From contig CAIPTY010000023.1 in assembly GCA_903868145.1 (NCBI GenBank), positions 1-64,000 on the forward strand: 64,000 nt of DNA. The letters are read 5' to 3'. The DNA is from an uncultured Desulfuromonadales bacterium. GTDB lineage: Bacteria; Desulfobacterota; Desulfuromonadia; Geobacterales; Pseudopelobacteraceae. Positions within the stretch are counted from its first letter, which is position 1. The number at the start of each line of letters is the position of its first letter. The translations under genes and the position numbers were made by a program. Positions 1 through 9,445 of the stretch are shown in pieces. The notes beneath the pieces are model-generated. The model saw nothing but the letters and a program-made list of their open reading frames with translations, was not told the DNA's origin and did not search any database.

Positions 1-2351
<2,351 letters not shown>

Positions 2352-2387
2352 CCACTACGTTTTCAAATAGAAGAATCGATGATACGG

Positions 2388-2427
2388 GAATCGGGACGCG
2401 ATCAATTGGATGCGTCCCGATTCTTTA
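2388..2427 (+). terminator. Probable terminator of gyrA
   Basis: A perfect 12-bp inverted repeat, GAATCGGGACGC (2388-2399) and GCGTCCCGATTC (2412-2423), has a 12-nt loop. The T tract after it is short (CTTTATG), so termination may be incomplete. It lies 37 nt after the gyrA stop. The remaining sequence up to 2615 shows no gene. Confidence 0.7.
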
Positions 2428-2615
2428 TGCGCAAGTTTCATCTTCTGTATTGATTGAGCCGGAATAATTTGCGTAAGAAAGGGGTCTTAGAGGTGTATGT
2501 ATGCACAGCTGTCAAAGACGGTTCGGTGTAGTCACATAATGCGTGGTGAAATACCGGGTTGATCAGGTTGGGATTGTGGCGGCGTAAAGATTTTAAACGT
2601 GGATGCTGGACAACA

Positions 2616-2843
2616 TCACAAACCATACTGTTCATCTTTTTCACTGCAACGCGCAACGACCGGCGCTGGTTGTCTCCCAATCGGCACTTTCTTCCACCAA
2701 TCGCCAAGTGGGCCGGATTCGGCCTTGGTGCGAAAGTACACCAACTGTTCATCGCGGGTCATATTTTTAATTTCTTCGTAAATGGCCAACTGAGCTGAAC
2801 GCTTGAAGGCAATACAGTCGAATTTTTTGTCAGTCGTCGTCAT
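2616..2843 (-). CDS. Small partner protein of the PIN-domain gene (75 aa)
   Basis: A 75-residue soluble protein encoded directly after the PIN-domain gene. Its ATG overlaps the PIN stop codon by 4 nt (ATGA at 2840-2843), so the two are translationally coupled. It has a helical middle with a YEEIKNMTRDEQLVYF stretch, which resembles small proteins that often accompany solitary PIN proteins. No DNA-binding fold is evident. By position it may be the antitoxin or a modulator of the neighbouring nuclease. In most VapBC pairs the antitoxin gene comes first, whereas here the order is toxin then partner. The C-terminus is Cys- and Lys-bearing with no recognisable domain. Confidence 0.7.
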   Translation of the reverse strand: MTTTDKKFDCIAFKRSAQLAIYEEIKNMTRDEQLVYFRTKAESGPLGDWWKKVPIGRQPAPVVARCSEKDEQYGL

Positions 2844-3286
2844 CGCTCAGTACCTCCATCGGTGAGATAATCGTCAAAATGCCGTACCCGTTGAAAAGGT
2901 TCGGCTTTCATCTTGTCAAACCGTACAATGTGTTTGAAATTCCAGGAAATAATTGCATCAGCTCGATGCACGGTTGCGGCGGCAACATGGGTCATGTCGT
3001 CCAGCCATTTCAGCCCGAGAATGTTGGCTGAAACGTATGCATCCCGCAAGTCGAATATCTCGTTGTCCTCGGTGAGACGTTCAATGCTGGTTTCCGGCAA
3101 CGCTTCGAGGACTTTTCGAACAGCAACCGGAGCATTTTCCCGTTCTCGAATGACAACATCGCTGACAAGAAGTATGCAAGCGCCGGAACGGGCAAACCCA
3201 ACCAGGCGGTTTGAAGCCTCGGCAAATTCCTCGTCAAGACAGCCGCCTATGACCGATGTATCAATGTAAAAACGAGGTTTTTTCAT
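2840..3286 (-). CDS. PIN-domain protein, probable VapC-like ribonuclease toxin
   Basis: 148 residues. It starts with RFYIDTSVIGG, in which Asp9 is the first conserved acidic residue of PIN nucleases. Later it has the LDDMTHVAAATVHRADAIIS region and WNFKHIV, typical of the second half of the fold, where Mg-binding acidic residues cluster. PIN proteins are metal-dependent ribonucleases, often toxins that cut tRNA or mRNA. The gene overlaps the 75-aa partner downstream. No antitoxin with a ribbon-helix-helix or AbrB fold lies upstream: 3287-3420 is AT-rich and non-coding. The toxin role is therefore inferred from the family and the coupled partner, and a chromosomally domesticated nuclease is also possible. 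Confidence 0.8.
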   Translation of the reverse strand: MKKPRFYIDTSVIGGCLDEEFAEASNRLVGFARSGACILLVSDVVIRERENAPVAVRKVLEALPETSIERLTEDNEIFDLRDAYVSANILGLKWLDDMTHVAAATVHRADAIISWNFKHIVRFDKMKAEPFQRVRHFDDYLTDGGTER

Positions 3287-3420
3287 ATAGTTTTCATTCG
3301 ATCCGAATGTTAGTTGAATACCCTTCTTCCGTCAATAGCTGCTTTCTAAAAATAACGTCATGCGAACAAAATAAAGGCCAAATACTCTCAAAACACCGCA
3401 CGCATCTTGATAGTCATTAA

Positions 3421-3750
3421 TCAGCCCCGCATTTCCTTCATCCATTCCACCATTCGATAGAGCAGCTGCCGATCCTTCTCATCGATCCCTTCCATGTTTT
3501 TCAACATCTGTTCAGGTGATACCGCCTCGGGTTCGTGGTGTGCAAAGTCGAACAGGCTTGGTAGCGGTGCCTTCAACACTTCGGCAATCCGCATCAGCCG
3601 GTCGAGGGATGGGTAGCTTTTGCCGAGTTCAATACGACTCATATATTGCTGCTCAATCCCGAGTATATCCGCAAGCTGTTCCTGTGCCATCCCTTGAATT
3701 TTCCTCAATTCTCTTATCCTTGCCCCCAATAAGACTGTAGCTGTGCCCAT
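3421..3750 (-). CDS. XRE-family HTH transcriptional regulator (109 aa)
   Basis: A Cro/C1-type helix-turn-helix protein. The HTH occupies about residues 8-65 (GARIRELRKIQGMAQEQL, then IEQQYMSRIELG, then PSLDRLMRIAEVL). A short helical tail follows (EKDRQLLYRMVEWMKEMRG), probably for dimerisation. The start at 3750 is chosen because AAAGGGGGATG lies 6-13 nt before it, whereas a longer frame reaching 3837 would run into the divergent promoter. It diverges from the methyltransferase gene at 3925. A perfect palindrome sits in the shared promoter region at 3832-3851, so it probably controls itself and/or its neighbour. The regulator at 38874-39194 is a clear paralogue with the same layout and length. 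Confidence 0.88.
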   Translation of the reverse strand: MGTATVLLGARIRELRKIQGMAQEQLADILGIEQQYMSRIELGKSYPSLDRLMRIAEVLKAPLPSLFDFAHHEPEAVSPEQMLKNMEGIDEKDRQLLYRMVEWMKEMRG

Positions 3751-3825
3751 ATACTCATCCCCCTTTCTTACCAGATTTTCAGGGGAATTTGCATAAATAG
3801 TTACATACAAATCATTGTTAATATG

Positions 3826-3854
3826 TTGACTATACAATTTTATAATTGTATTTT
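3826..3854 (+). promoter_or_regulatory. Promoter with perfect palindromic operator between -35 and -10
   Basis: TTGACT (3826-3831) and TATTTT (3849-3854) are separated by 17 nt and point at the methyltransferase gene. The spacer contains a perfect 8-bp inverted repeat, ATACAATT (3832-3839) and AATTGTAT (3844-3851), with a 4-nt centre. A repressor bound there would block RNA polymerase directly. The divergent XRE regulator is the obvious candidate. The whole 3751-3924 interval is very AT-rich. Confidence 0.6.
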
Positions 3855-3924
3855 ACGCTTTTATTTTTGTATGTTTTTAAAATATACACTCAAATCGTTG
3901 TTAAAAACTACAGGAGTCATCCAA

Positions 3925-4857
3925 ATGAACACTGCCGAGACTATCCACCATGAACTCAATGATTTTGTTTCATTTATTTGCAAGTTGGGAGAAATGTCTG
4001 ACCAGGAATTTGACTATGAATTTCACAGTCGATTGTTGCTGATCGAAACACTGTCACAGCAGATACCAACTGAACGCGATGTGCTAATGAAGGAACTCTT
4101 TGATCGTACTGGCGAGTTTGAGCAGGGAATCATGTATCGTCATAGTCGTACCAAGCCGTTGGGGTATCCGGGCGACCATGTAATGATCGACATGATTTAT
4201 GATCGAAGGGCTGATTCTCCGGGTAAGGGGAAGTTGCTGGACGAATTTTTTCATCGTCAACCCTCTCCGCAAGCGGTTCGAAACCGTAAATCATTTTTCG
4301 TTGAGACATTCACGGAGCTATGTCAAGAAACACAAGCTCCGGCGGTACTTGACATTGCCTGTGGTCCTTGTCGTGACGTGGTGGAGGCAATCAGATTAGC
4401 TGGAGATAGTGCGCACAGGTGTCACTTCCATTGTGCCGACATGGATCAGAATGCCATTGCATATGCTCAGAATGTAGTTGCGGAATGTATCGACGCATTG
4501 CAAAGCGTCTCGTTCAAATGGGAAGCCGCCAATGCCTTCCGCATGCGTCCCGGGCGAACATATAACCTTACCTGGTCAGCAGGGTTGTTTGATTATCTGG
4601 ATGAGCGCACGGCTGCACTGTTGCTAAAAAAAATGTGGAGTTGGACAGATATCGGCGGTGAACTGATCGTGGGTAACTTCCATGTATCAAATCCAGATCG
4701 CCCTTGGATGGAGTGGTGCGGCGACTGGCGGCTCATCCACCGTACGGAAGAGGACATGCTGCGGCTGTGTAATAAGGCTAGTATACCGCTCGCGGCAGCG
4801 CAGTTTCACTTTGAACCGCTGGGGGTTAATATGTTTTTGCGGGTACGAAAGGGCTGA
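3925..4857 (+). CDS. Class I SAM-dependent methyltransferase, PhcB-like
   Basis: 310 residues from ATG 3925, chosen because AGGAG lies 8 nt before it. Upstream in-frame codons would overlap the promoter and encode low-complexity sequence. The C-terminal half is a Rossmann methyltransferase with motif I VLDIACGPCRDV (about residue 142 on) and a following acidic motif FHCADMD. The N-terminal half is helical and contains KPLGYPGDHVMIDMIYD. From memory, a similar GYxGDxxMxxMIY stretch occurs in proteins related to PhcB, the enzyme that makes the 3-hydroxypalmitate methyl ester signal of Ralstonia. That assignment is tentative and the substrate is unknown. The gene is monocistronic or linked only to its divergent XRE regulator, and fabA lies 680 nt downstream beyond an inverted HigBA pair. 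Confidence 0.75.
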   Translation: MNTAETIHHELNDFVSFICKLGEMSDQEFDYEFHSRLLLIETLSQQIPTERDVLMKELFDRTGEFEQGIMYRHSRTKPLGYPGDHVMIDMIYDRRADSPGKGKLLDEFFHRQPSPQAVRNRKSFFVETFTELCQETQAPAVLDIACGPCRDVVEAIRLAGDSAHRCHFHCADMDQNAIAYAQNVVAECIDALQSVSFKWEAANAFRMRPGRTYNLTWSAGLFDYLDERTAALLLKKMWSWTDIGGELIVGNFHVSNPDRPWMEWCGDWRLIHRTEEDMLRLCNKASIPLAAAQFHFEPLGVNMFLRVRKG

Positions 4858-4863
4858 TTCGGT

Positions 4864-5178
4864 TTACGCAGCCTTAAGCAAAGACATTTCCCGCAACTCA
4901 TCATGGTGTTTCTGCTCGGCGCACCAAAGATCGAGCGCCAACTGTGCATTCATCCAGAACTGGGGCGCATTGCCAAACAGTGCCGACAGTCGAAGCGCCA
5001 TAAGTGGTGTCATTGCCCTGCGGGCATTCAACAATTCATTGACGCTCTGGCGGGAGACTCTGAGTGCGGCAGCCAGAACGGATACGGTAAGTCCATAGTC
5101 CGGCATGAAATCTTCGCGTAGAAAGGTGCCGGGGTGAGTCGGTGGAATCGAGCGTTTTTTTGTATTTGCTAGTGTCAT
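4864..5178 (-). CDS. higA: HigA-family antitoxin (XRE-type)
   Basis: 104 residues. It begins with a PPTHPGTFLREDFMPDYGLT signature, typical of HigA antitoxins. An HTH follows (VSVLAAALRVSRQSVNELLN) and then PLMALRLSALFGNAPQFWMN. It neutralises HigB and represses the operon. The start at 5178 is preceded by GAGG, and longer frames would run back through higB. It is the second gene of the higB-higA operon, as is usual for this family, with 13 nt between the higB stop and this start. Its 3' end faces the methyltransferase gene with only 6 nt between the two stops. Confidence 0.92.
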   Translation of the reverse strand: MTLANTKKRSIPPTHPGTFLREDFMPDYGLTVSVLAAALRVSRQSVNELLNARRAMTPLMALRLSALFGNAPQFWMNAQLALDLWCAEQKHHDELREMSLLKAA

Positions 5179-5191
5179 AATGTGCCTCGGT

Positions 5192-5473
5192 TCAATGGTA
5201 GTCCGTAATTTCAACACTGTATGCGTCACCATTTTGAAAGGTAAAACAGATGCGCCACTGGTCGTTGATGGAGATGGAATGCTGCCCGGTACGATCATCC
5301 TTTAAAGCGTGGAGACGGTTACTCGGCGGAACCTTCAGGTCATCAAGCGTGGTTGCATACACCAGAAATTCAAGCCGCCTTACTGCCCGCTGTATAAGGT
5401 CGGGCGGTAAACGCCGTGATCGCCCTTTCAGATAAAGGGTTTCAGTGTGCTTATCAGCAAACGTCTTGATCAT
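5192..5473 (-). CDS. higB: HigB-family toxin (RelE/ParE-fold mRNA interferase)
   Basis: 93 residues from ATG 5473, the normal HigB length. Recognisable features are MIKTFADKHTETLY at the N-terminus, the LEFLVYATTLDDLKVPPSN region, and the C-terminal ISINDQWRICFTF then YSVEITDYH block with conserved Arg and terminal His typical of this ribosome-dependent RNase family. The frame is open further upstream, but the extra residues are not part of the family. The toxin gene precedes the antitoxin, as in other HigBA loci. The 63 nt between higB and divergent fabA must hold promoters for both. Confidence 0.93.
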   Translation of the reverse strand: MIKTFADKHTETLYLKGRSRRLPPDLIQRAVRRLEFLVYATTLDDLKVPPSNRLHALKDDRTGQHSISINDQWRICFTFQNGDAYSVEITDYH

Positions 5474-5536
5474 GAAACCAACAGTAATGCGTAACGTGAC
5501 AGATGTCAAGTAAGTTGAACTGGAGTTACCATATTA

Positions 5537-6070
5537 ATGCATAGCAAAGCCACCTTCACCAAATATGACCTCCTCAAATATGCCACCGGTGAACTGGATG
5601 GTATCGAATACCCGCGTCTGCCGTTGCCAAACATGCTGATGCTCGACCGGATAACGCACATCTCCGGTGACGGTGGAAGATATGGGCGTGGTGAGGTTGT
5701 TGCGGAGTTTGCGGTAACACCGGAATCGTGGTTCTTCGGATGCCATTTCAAGGGAGACCCTGTCATGCCGGGCAGTCTTGCGCTTGACGGGTTATGCCAG
5801 TTGCTTGGTTTTTATCTCGGCTGGAAAGGTTACAAAGGAAAAGGGCGCGCCTTTGGCATCGGCGAGGTGAAGTATCGAGGCGAAATACTGCCGACATCGG
5901 GAACGATATCGTACCGACTTGATATCAAGAAAATCGTGAATGGGGCCATCGCACTGGCTGTTGCCGATGGCGAGGCGTCAGTAGGGGGGGAGGTTGTCCA
6001 TACCGCGAAATCACTTCGGGTGGGGATTGTGCAACAATTCAGGAATCCTGTTTCCGGTTATATTCCATAA
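5537..6070 (+). CDS. fabA: 3-hydroxydecanoyl-ACP dehydratase/isomerase FabA
   Basis: 177 residues, close to E. coli FabA (172). The fold is collinear with that enzyme: PNMLMLDRI, then WFFGCHFKGDPVMPG with catalytic His70, then LALDGLCQLLGFYLGW with Asp84 at the same numbers as E. coli. Next come GRAFGIGEVKYRGEILP and the C-terminal VADGEASV. FabA dehydrates 3-hydroxyacyl-ACP and isomerises the trans-2 to the cis-3 double bond, feeding unsaturated fatty acid synthesis with FabB. No fabB or other fatty-acid gene is adjacent, so its partner enzyme is elsewhere or its role is specialised. GGAG lies 11 nt before the ATG. Confidence 0.93.
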   Translation: MHSKATFTKYDLLKYATGELDGIEYPRLPLPNMLMLDRITHISGDGGRYGRGEVVAEFAVTPESWFFGCHFKGDPVMPGSLALDGLCQLLGFYLGWKGYKGKGRAFGIGEVKYRGEILPTSGTISYRLDIKKIVNGAIALAVADGEASVGGEVVHTAKSLRVGIVQQFRNPVSGYIP

Positions 6071-6110
6071 CTGACGCAATTAAACACCTTCCGTAGCCCT
6101 TGGCTATGTG

Positions 6111-6128
6111 TCCGGACGGGCGTCCGGA
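6111..6128. repeat. Inverted repeat after fabA
   Basis: TCCGGACG (6111-6118) and CGTCCGGA (6121-6128) form a perfect dyad with a 2-nt centre. It could be a fabA terminator hairpin without a T tract, or a protein-binding site. The rest of 6071-6260 shows no gene. Confidence 0.35.
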
Positions 6129-6260
6129 CTCCACAAATCCCTTCATGTCATGTGTGTGCCCAGCGACAATAAGAGCCTCGTCTGTTTCCCCATGATTGCC
6201 TTCACGCGCTTCGTGTGATAGAGTCCGATTCAAATCCAGAAGGTGTGCAGTAATCGACAG

Positions 6261-7844
6261 ATGACCAGAGCCCTTAAAATAGATACCTCTCTGCGGGAAC
6301 GGCGGCGGATTATCCGGCTGCTGGATTATCTCAAACGGGACGACCTGACCGGCGAGCAGATGGAGCGCATCGGCAAACGCCTGCAAAAATCTGGCAAACG
6401 TGCGCTGAAGCCCCTGGTCCGCAAACTGTGGAGGGAGCAGAACGGCACCGCCATCTACCGCTATACCTGCATGCTCGACTTCTTCGATGATGGCGGCTGG
6501 CTTGAACAGTTGGTCAAAATCACCCTGCAGCGCAAGGATCTGGAGGAGGACGGCAAACTGGCCCTGTTGGATGTCCTCCACGAAAGCGGCATCGATGTCA
6601 CCGCTCCCCCTTTTGCGGTCATGACCGGCTATGGTGCCGCATCACTGGATGGTTTCATAGACGACTGCCTGGCTGACGGCGAGCGTGGGCTGGTGCGCTT
6701 CATCGACAGTTTCCTGGATGTGGTTGATGAATACCGCGAACGGATGATCCGTCGCCTTTCCCAGGCCGGAACGCCGGAGGCCGTGGCCCTGCTGGAGATA
6801 CTCATCTCTTTTGAAAAGCCTGAAGTAGTCAGGGAGGCGATTCAAGCGCTGGGCAGGATACAGCACGGGTGTGCCCTTACGGTACTCGAACGGGCTGCTC
6901 ACCTCCATGAAGGCGATGCCGCCGAATGTATCCGGCGAAGCATCCGGCGGCTCTCCTTTGTCGGCGTCCGCGAGCCGGTGGAGCTTCCGCAGGCGTATGT
7001 CAGGCCGTTGCCGTTCCATGATGTTCAGGCGGGTCCCGTCGATTTCTACGGCGCGCGATCACTGTGGTTCTCCTGGAAAATGGATGATGATGCTTTTGCA
7101 GGGATGCTGGTGCTGACCGGTGAATCGGACGGTCTGCTCAACGCCATCAGCTACCGCATGCGGGATGAAAAAGAGTACGCCCACGTCCTGAAAGACGTGG
7201 CTGTCAGTGAACTGCTGCAGCCGGTCAATTCCGCCTACGCGCTTGCCATCCTGCAGGATGCCCTTTACCACAGCCGTGAACAGGGTTTTTACCTGCCGCC
7301 CGACTTCTATGTGGACATGCGCCTGTTCCGTCCCGAGACCATCAAGCCCGATACCTATATCCCGCGTTTCAGTCTGGCGCATCTTGACGGTATCATCGAA
7401 AAGATTCCCGCGTATGTGACATCCAGCAGCGAACTGCTTGACGATCCCAGTCTGGATGGCTGGATCCTGTCGGAGCCTGCGGTATACGATGCCGCCGATC
7501 GCCTGATCGCCCTGGAAGGGGAGCAGGAGGGCGCGAAAGTTGATGGGAAGGCCCTGGAGGCCGAGATCCTGCGCTTCTGCGAAGAGCTGATCACTCCCAA
7601 CCGGGCGGATATAGTGAAAAGACTGCTGCTGACAGCCGATTACATGCAGCAGACCGGCAGCGACGATCAGCAGGTTCAGCAGGCTCTTGCAACGGCACTG
7701 AGCATGGTGGGCGGTTTTCTTCCCGAAACGCGCCACCCCTTCATACGACGACTGGTGCTGGATAGTATTGATACGGCTCGTCAGGCCCTTCTGGAGGGGT
7801 ATGATCTGCGACTCGAAGCGGACTATGGGGACGAGGATGAATAA
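6261..7844 (+). CDS. HEAT-repeat protein of unknown function
   Basis: About 527 residues, soluble, with no signal peptide. The first half is built of helical repeats in HEAT/PBS style, for example AGTPEAVALLEILISFEKPE then VVREAIQALGRI and HGCALTVLERAAHLHEGDA. The N-terminus is strongly basic (RERRRIIRLLDYLKRDD). The C-terminal half is not recognised and ends acidic. The start is uncertain: GTG at 6243 and ATG at 6261 are in frame, and neither has an ideally spaced ribosome site. The gene overlaps gpsA by 8 nt, so the two are co-translated. A HEAT protein between gyrA and gpsA is, from memory, conserved in Geobacter. It is probably a protein-protein interaction scaffold. Confidence 0.8.
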   Translation: MTRALKIDTSLRERRRIIRLLDYLKRDDLTGEQMERIGKRLQKSGKRALKPLVRKLWREQNGTAIYRYTCMLDFFDDGGWLEQLVKITLQRKDLEEDGKLALLDVLHESGIDVTAPPFAVMTGYGAASLDGFIDDCLADGERGLVRFIDSFLDVVDEYRERMIRRLSQAGTPEAVALLEILISFEKPEVVREAIQALGRIQHGCALTVLERAAHLHEGDAAECIRRSIRRLSFVGVREPVELPQAYVRPLPFHDVQAGPVDFYGARSLWFSWKMDDDAFAGMLVLTGESDGLLNAISYRMRDEKEYAHVLKDVAVSELLQPVNSAYALAILQDALYHSREQGFYLPPDFYVDMRLFRPETIKPDTYIPRFSLAHLDGIIEKIPAYVTSSSELLDDPSLDGWILSEPAVYDAADRLIALEGEQEGAKVDGKALEAEILRFCEELITPNRADIVKRLLLTADYMQQTGSDDQQVQQALATALSMVGGFLPETRHPFIRRLVLDSIDTARQALLEGYDLRLEADYGDEDE

Positions 7845-8847
7845 CCGGGAACGGATCGCGGTTATCGGCAGCGGAAGCTGGGGTACGGCACTGGCCAACC
7901 GTCTGGCAATCAATGGACACGATGTGCGCCTATGGGCCTACGAGTCGGCTCTGGTTCGTGAAATAAATGAAGCACATACGAATACACTCTTTCTTCCGGG
8001 GGTTGAGCTTCACCCGGAGTTGACCTGTCGGGGCAACCTTGGAGAAACGGTTGCGGGTTGCAATATCATCCTGCTGGTGACGCCGGTCCAGGTCATGCGC
8101 GGCGTACTGGAGCAGCTGACTCCCCACATCGAACCGGGGGCGATCGTTGCCAACGCCTCCAAGGGGATCGAACTGGTCACCCTCCGGACAGTCTCGCAGC
8201 TCTGCGATGAGCTGTTACCGGAGAAAATAACCGGACGATATGTGGCTCTGTCAGGTCCCACCTTCGCCCGCGAGGTTGCCCAGGGCCTGCCTTCGCTGAT
8301 CGTGGCGGCATCCCGCGACGAGCTTGCCGCCCAACGTGTTCAGGCTGCGTTCAGTTGCCCCTGTCTGAGGGTGTATACCAATTCGGATGTAATCGGTGTC
8401 GAACTGGGGGGCGCAGTCAAAAATGTCATCGCCATTGCCGCCGGAATCAGTGATGGTCTCGGTTTTGGTCACAATGCCAGGGCGGCGCTGATTACCCGCG
8501 GGCTGGCGGAGATGAATCGCCTGGGAAAAGCAATGGGAGGCGATTCTGCCACCTTTTCCGGTCTGGCCGGCATGGGCGACCTGGTGTTGACCTGCACCGG
8601 CGATCTGTCCCGCAATCGCACGGTCGGTTTCAAGCTGGGTCAGGGTCTGCGGCTGGCCGATATACTGGCCGAAATGCGCATGGTGGCCGAAGGGGTCAAG
8701 AGCGCCGAATCGGTCTATCAACTCTCGCGCAAAATGCGTGTGGAAATGCCGATTGTCGAGAACACCTACCTGATCCTGCATGAAGACAAACCGGCTCGAC
8801 AGGCGGTGACCGAACTGATGGCGCGAGACCTGAAAGCGGAACAGTAA
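7837..8847 (+). CDS. gpsA: NAD(P)-dependent glycerol-3-phosphate dehydrogenase
   Basis: 336 residues, the standard length. It makes sn-glycerol 3-phosphate from dihydroxyacetone phosphate for phospholipid synthesis. The N-terminal Rossmann motif IAVIGSGSWGTALA binds the nucleotide. LSGPTFAREVA and GAVKNVIAIAAGISDGL hold the conserved Lys-Asn of the active site, and FSGLAGMGDLVLTCTG with LSRNRTVG is family-specific. ATG 7837 lies inside the end of the HEAT gene (ATGAATAA overlap) and has GGGGACGAGG before it. The longer in-frame extension is only read-through of the upstream gene. Confidence 0.97.
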   Translation: MNNRERIAVIGSGSWGTALANRLAINGHDVRLWAYESALVREINEAHTNTLFLPGVELHPELTCRGNLGETVAGCNIILLVTPVQVMRGVLEQLTPHIEPGAIVANASKGIELVTLRTVSQLCDELLPEKITGRYVALSGPTFAREVAQGLPSLIVAASRDELAAQRVQAAFSCPCLRVYTNSDVIGVELGGAVKNVIAIAAGISDGLGFGHNARAALITRGLAEMNRLGKAMGGDSATFSGLAGMGDLVLTCTGDLSRNRTVGFKLGQGLRLADILAEMRMVAEGVKSAESVYQLSRKMRVEMPIVENTYLILHEDKPARQAVTELMARDLKAEQ

Positions 8848-8858
8848 CGGGAGGCACA

Positions 8859-9404
8859 GTGATCAGATCATTTCAGGGGATGCAGCCCAGAATAGATGAA
8901 AGCGCCTTTGTGGCCGAGACTGCCGTTGTCATCGGCGATGTCGAGATGGGGCCGCAAAGCAGCATCTGGTACAACTGCGTAGCCCGTGGAGACGTTAATT
9001 TCATCCGCATCGGCTCCCGCAGCAATGTTCAGGACCTGACCATGCTGCATGTCACCCACAAAAAAAATGCCGACGATCCCGGCGCGCCGCTGATCATCGG
9101 CGATGATGTGACCATCGGCCACAGCGTCACCCTGCACGGCTGCACACTGGAAAACGGCTGCTTTATCGGCATGCAGGCCATGGTGATGGATAAGGCGGTG
9201 GTTGGCGAAGGCGCACTGGTCGGTGCCCGGGCGCTGGTTACCGAGGGCACCGTCATCCCCCCCCACACCCTGTGGGTCGGCTCGCCGGCAAAATATAAGC
9301 GCGATCTGACCCCGGACGAAATTGCCTGGCTTAAAAAATCGGCCGGAAATTACGTCAGGTACTCCCGGGAGTATATCAACGATCTGGAACGTATCAGCGA
9401 ATAA
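8859..9404 (+). CDS. Gamma-carbonic-anhydrase-like hexapeptide-repeat protein
   Basis: 181 residues of left-handed beta-helix repeats (VIGDVEMGPQSSIWYN, DDVTIGHSVTLHGCTLENG, CFIGMQAMVMDKAVVGEG). Conserved features are the RGDVNFIRIGSRSNVQD stretch and metal-ligand histidines in MLHVTH and GHSVTLHG. Members include CaiE/PaaY/YrdA. They are trimeric, some have carbonic anhydrase activity and many are uncharacterised. The start is GTG 8859 with GGGAGG 5-10 nt before it. It follows gpsA by 11 nt and is probably in the same transcript. Confidence 0.9.
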   Translation: MIRSFQGMQPRIDESAFVAETAVVIGDVEMGPQSSIWYNCVARGDVNFIRIGSRSNVQDLTMLHVTHKKNADDPGAPLIIGDDVTIGHSVTLHGCTLENGCFIGMQAMVMDKAVVGEGALVGARALVTEGTVIPPHTLWVGSPAKYKRDLTPDEIAWLKKSAGNYVRYSREYINDLERISE

Positions 9405-9445
9405 GGCTCTGCGGTTGTAATTGGCGTGTGCGGGTAATGTCTCTG

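Noticed and set aside
3180-3210. GGGCAAACC-like sequence as part of a GEMM c-di-GMP riboswitch
   Set aside because: It lies inside the PIN-domain coding sequence and lacks the other conserved riboswitch segments.
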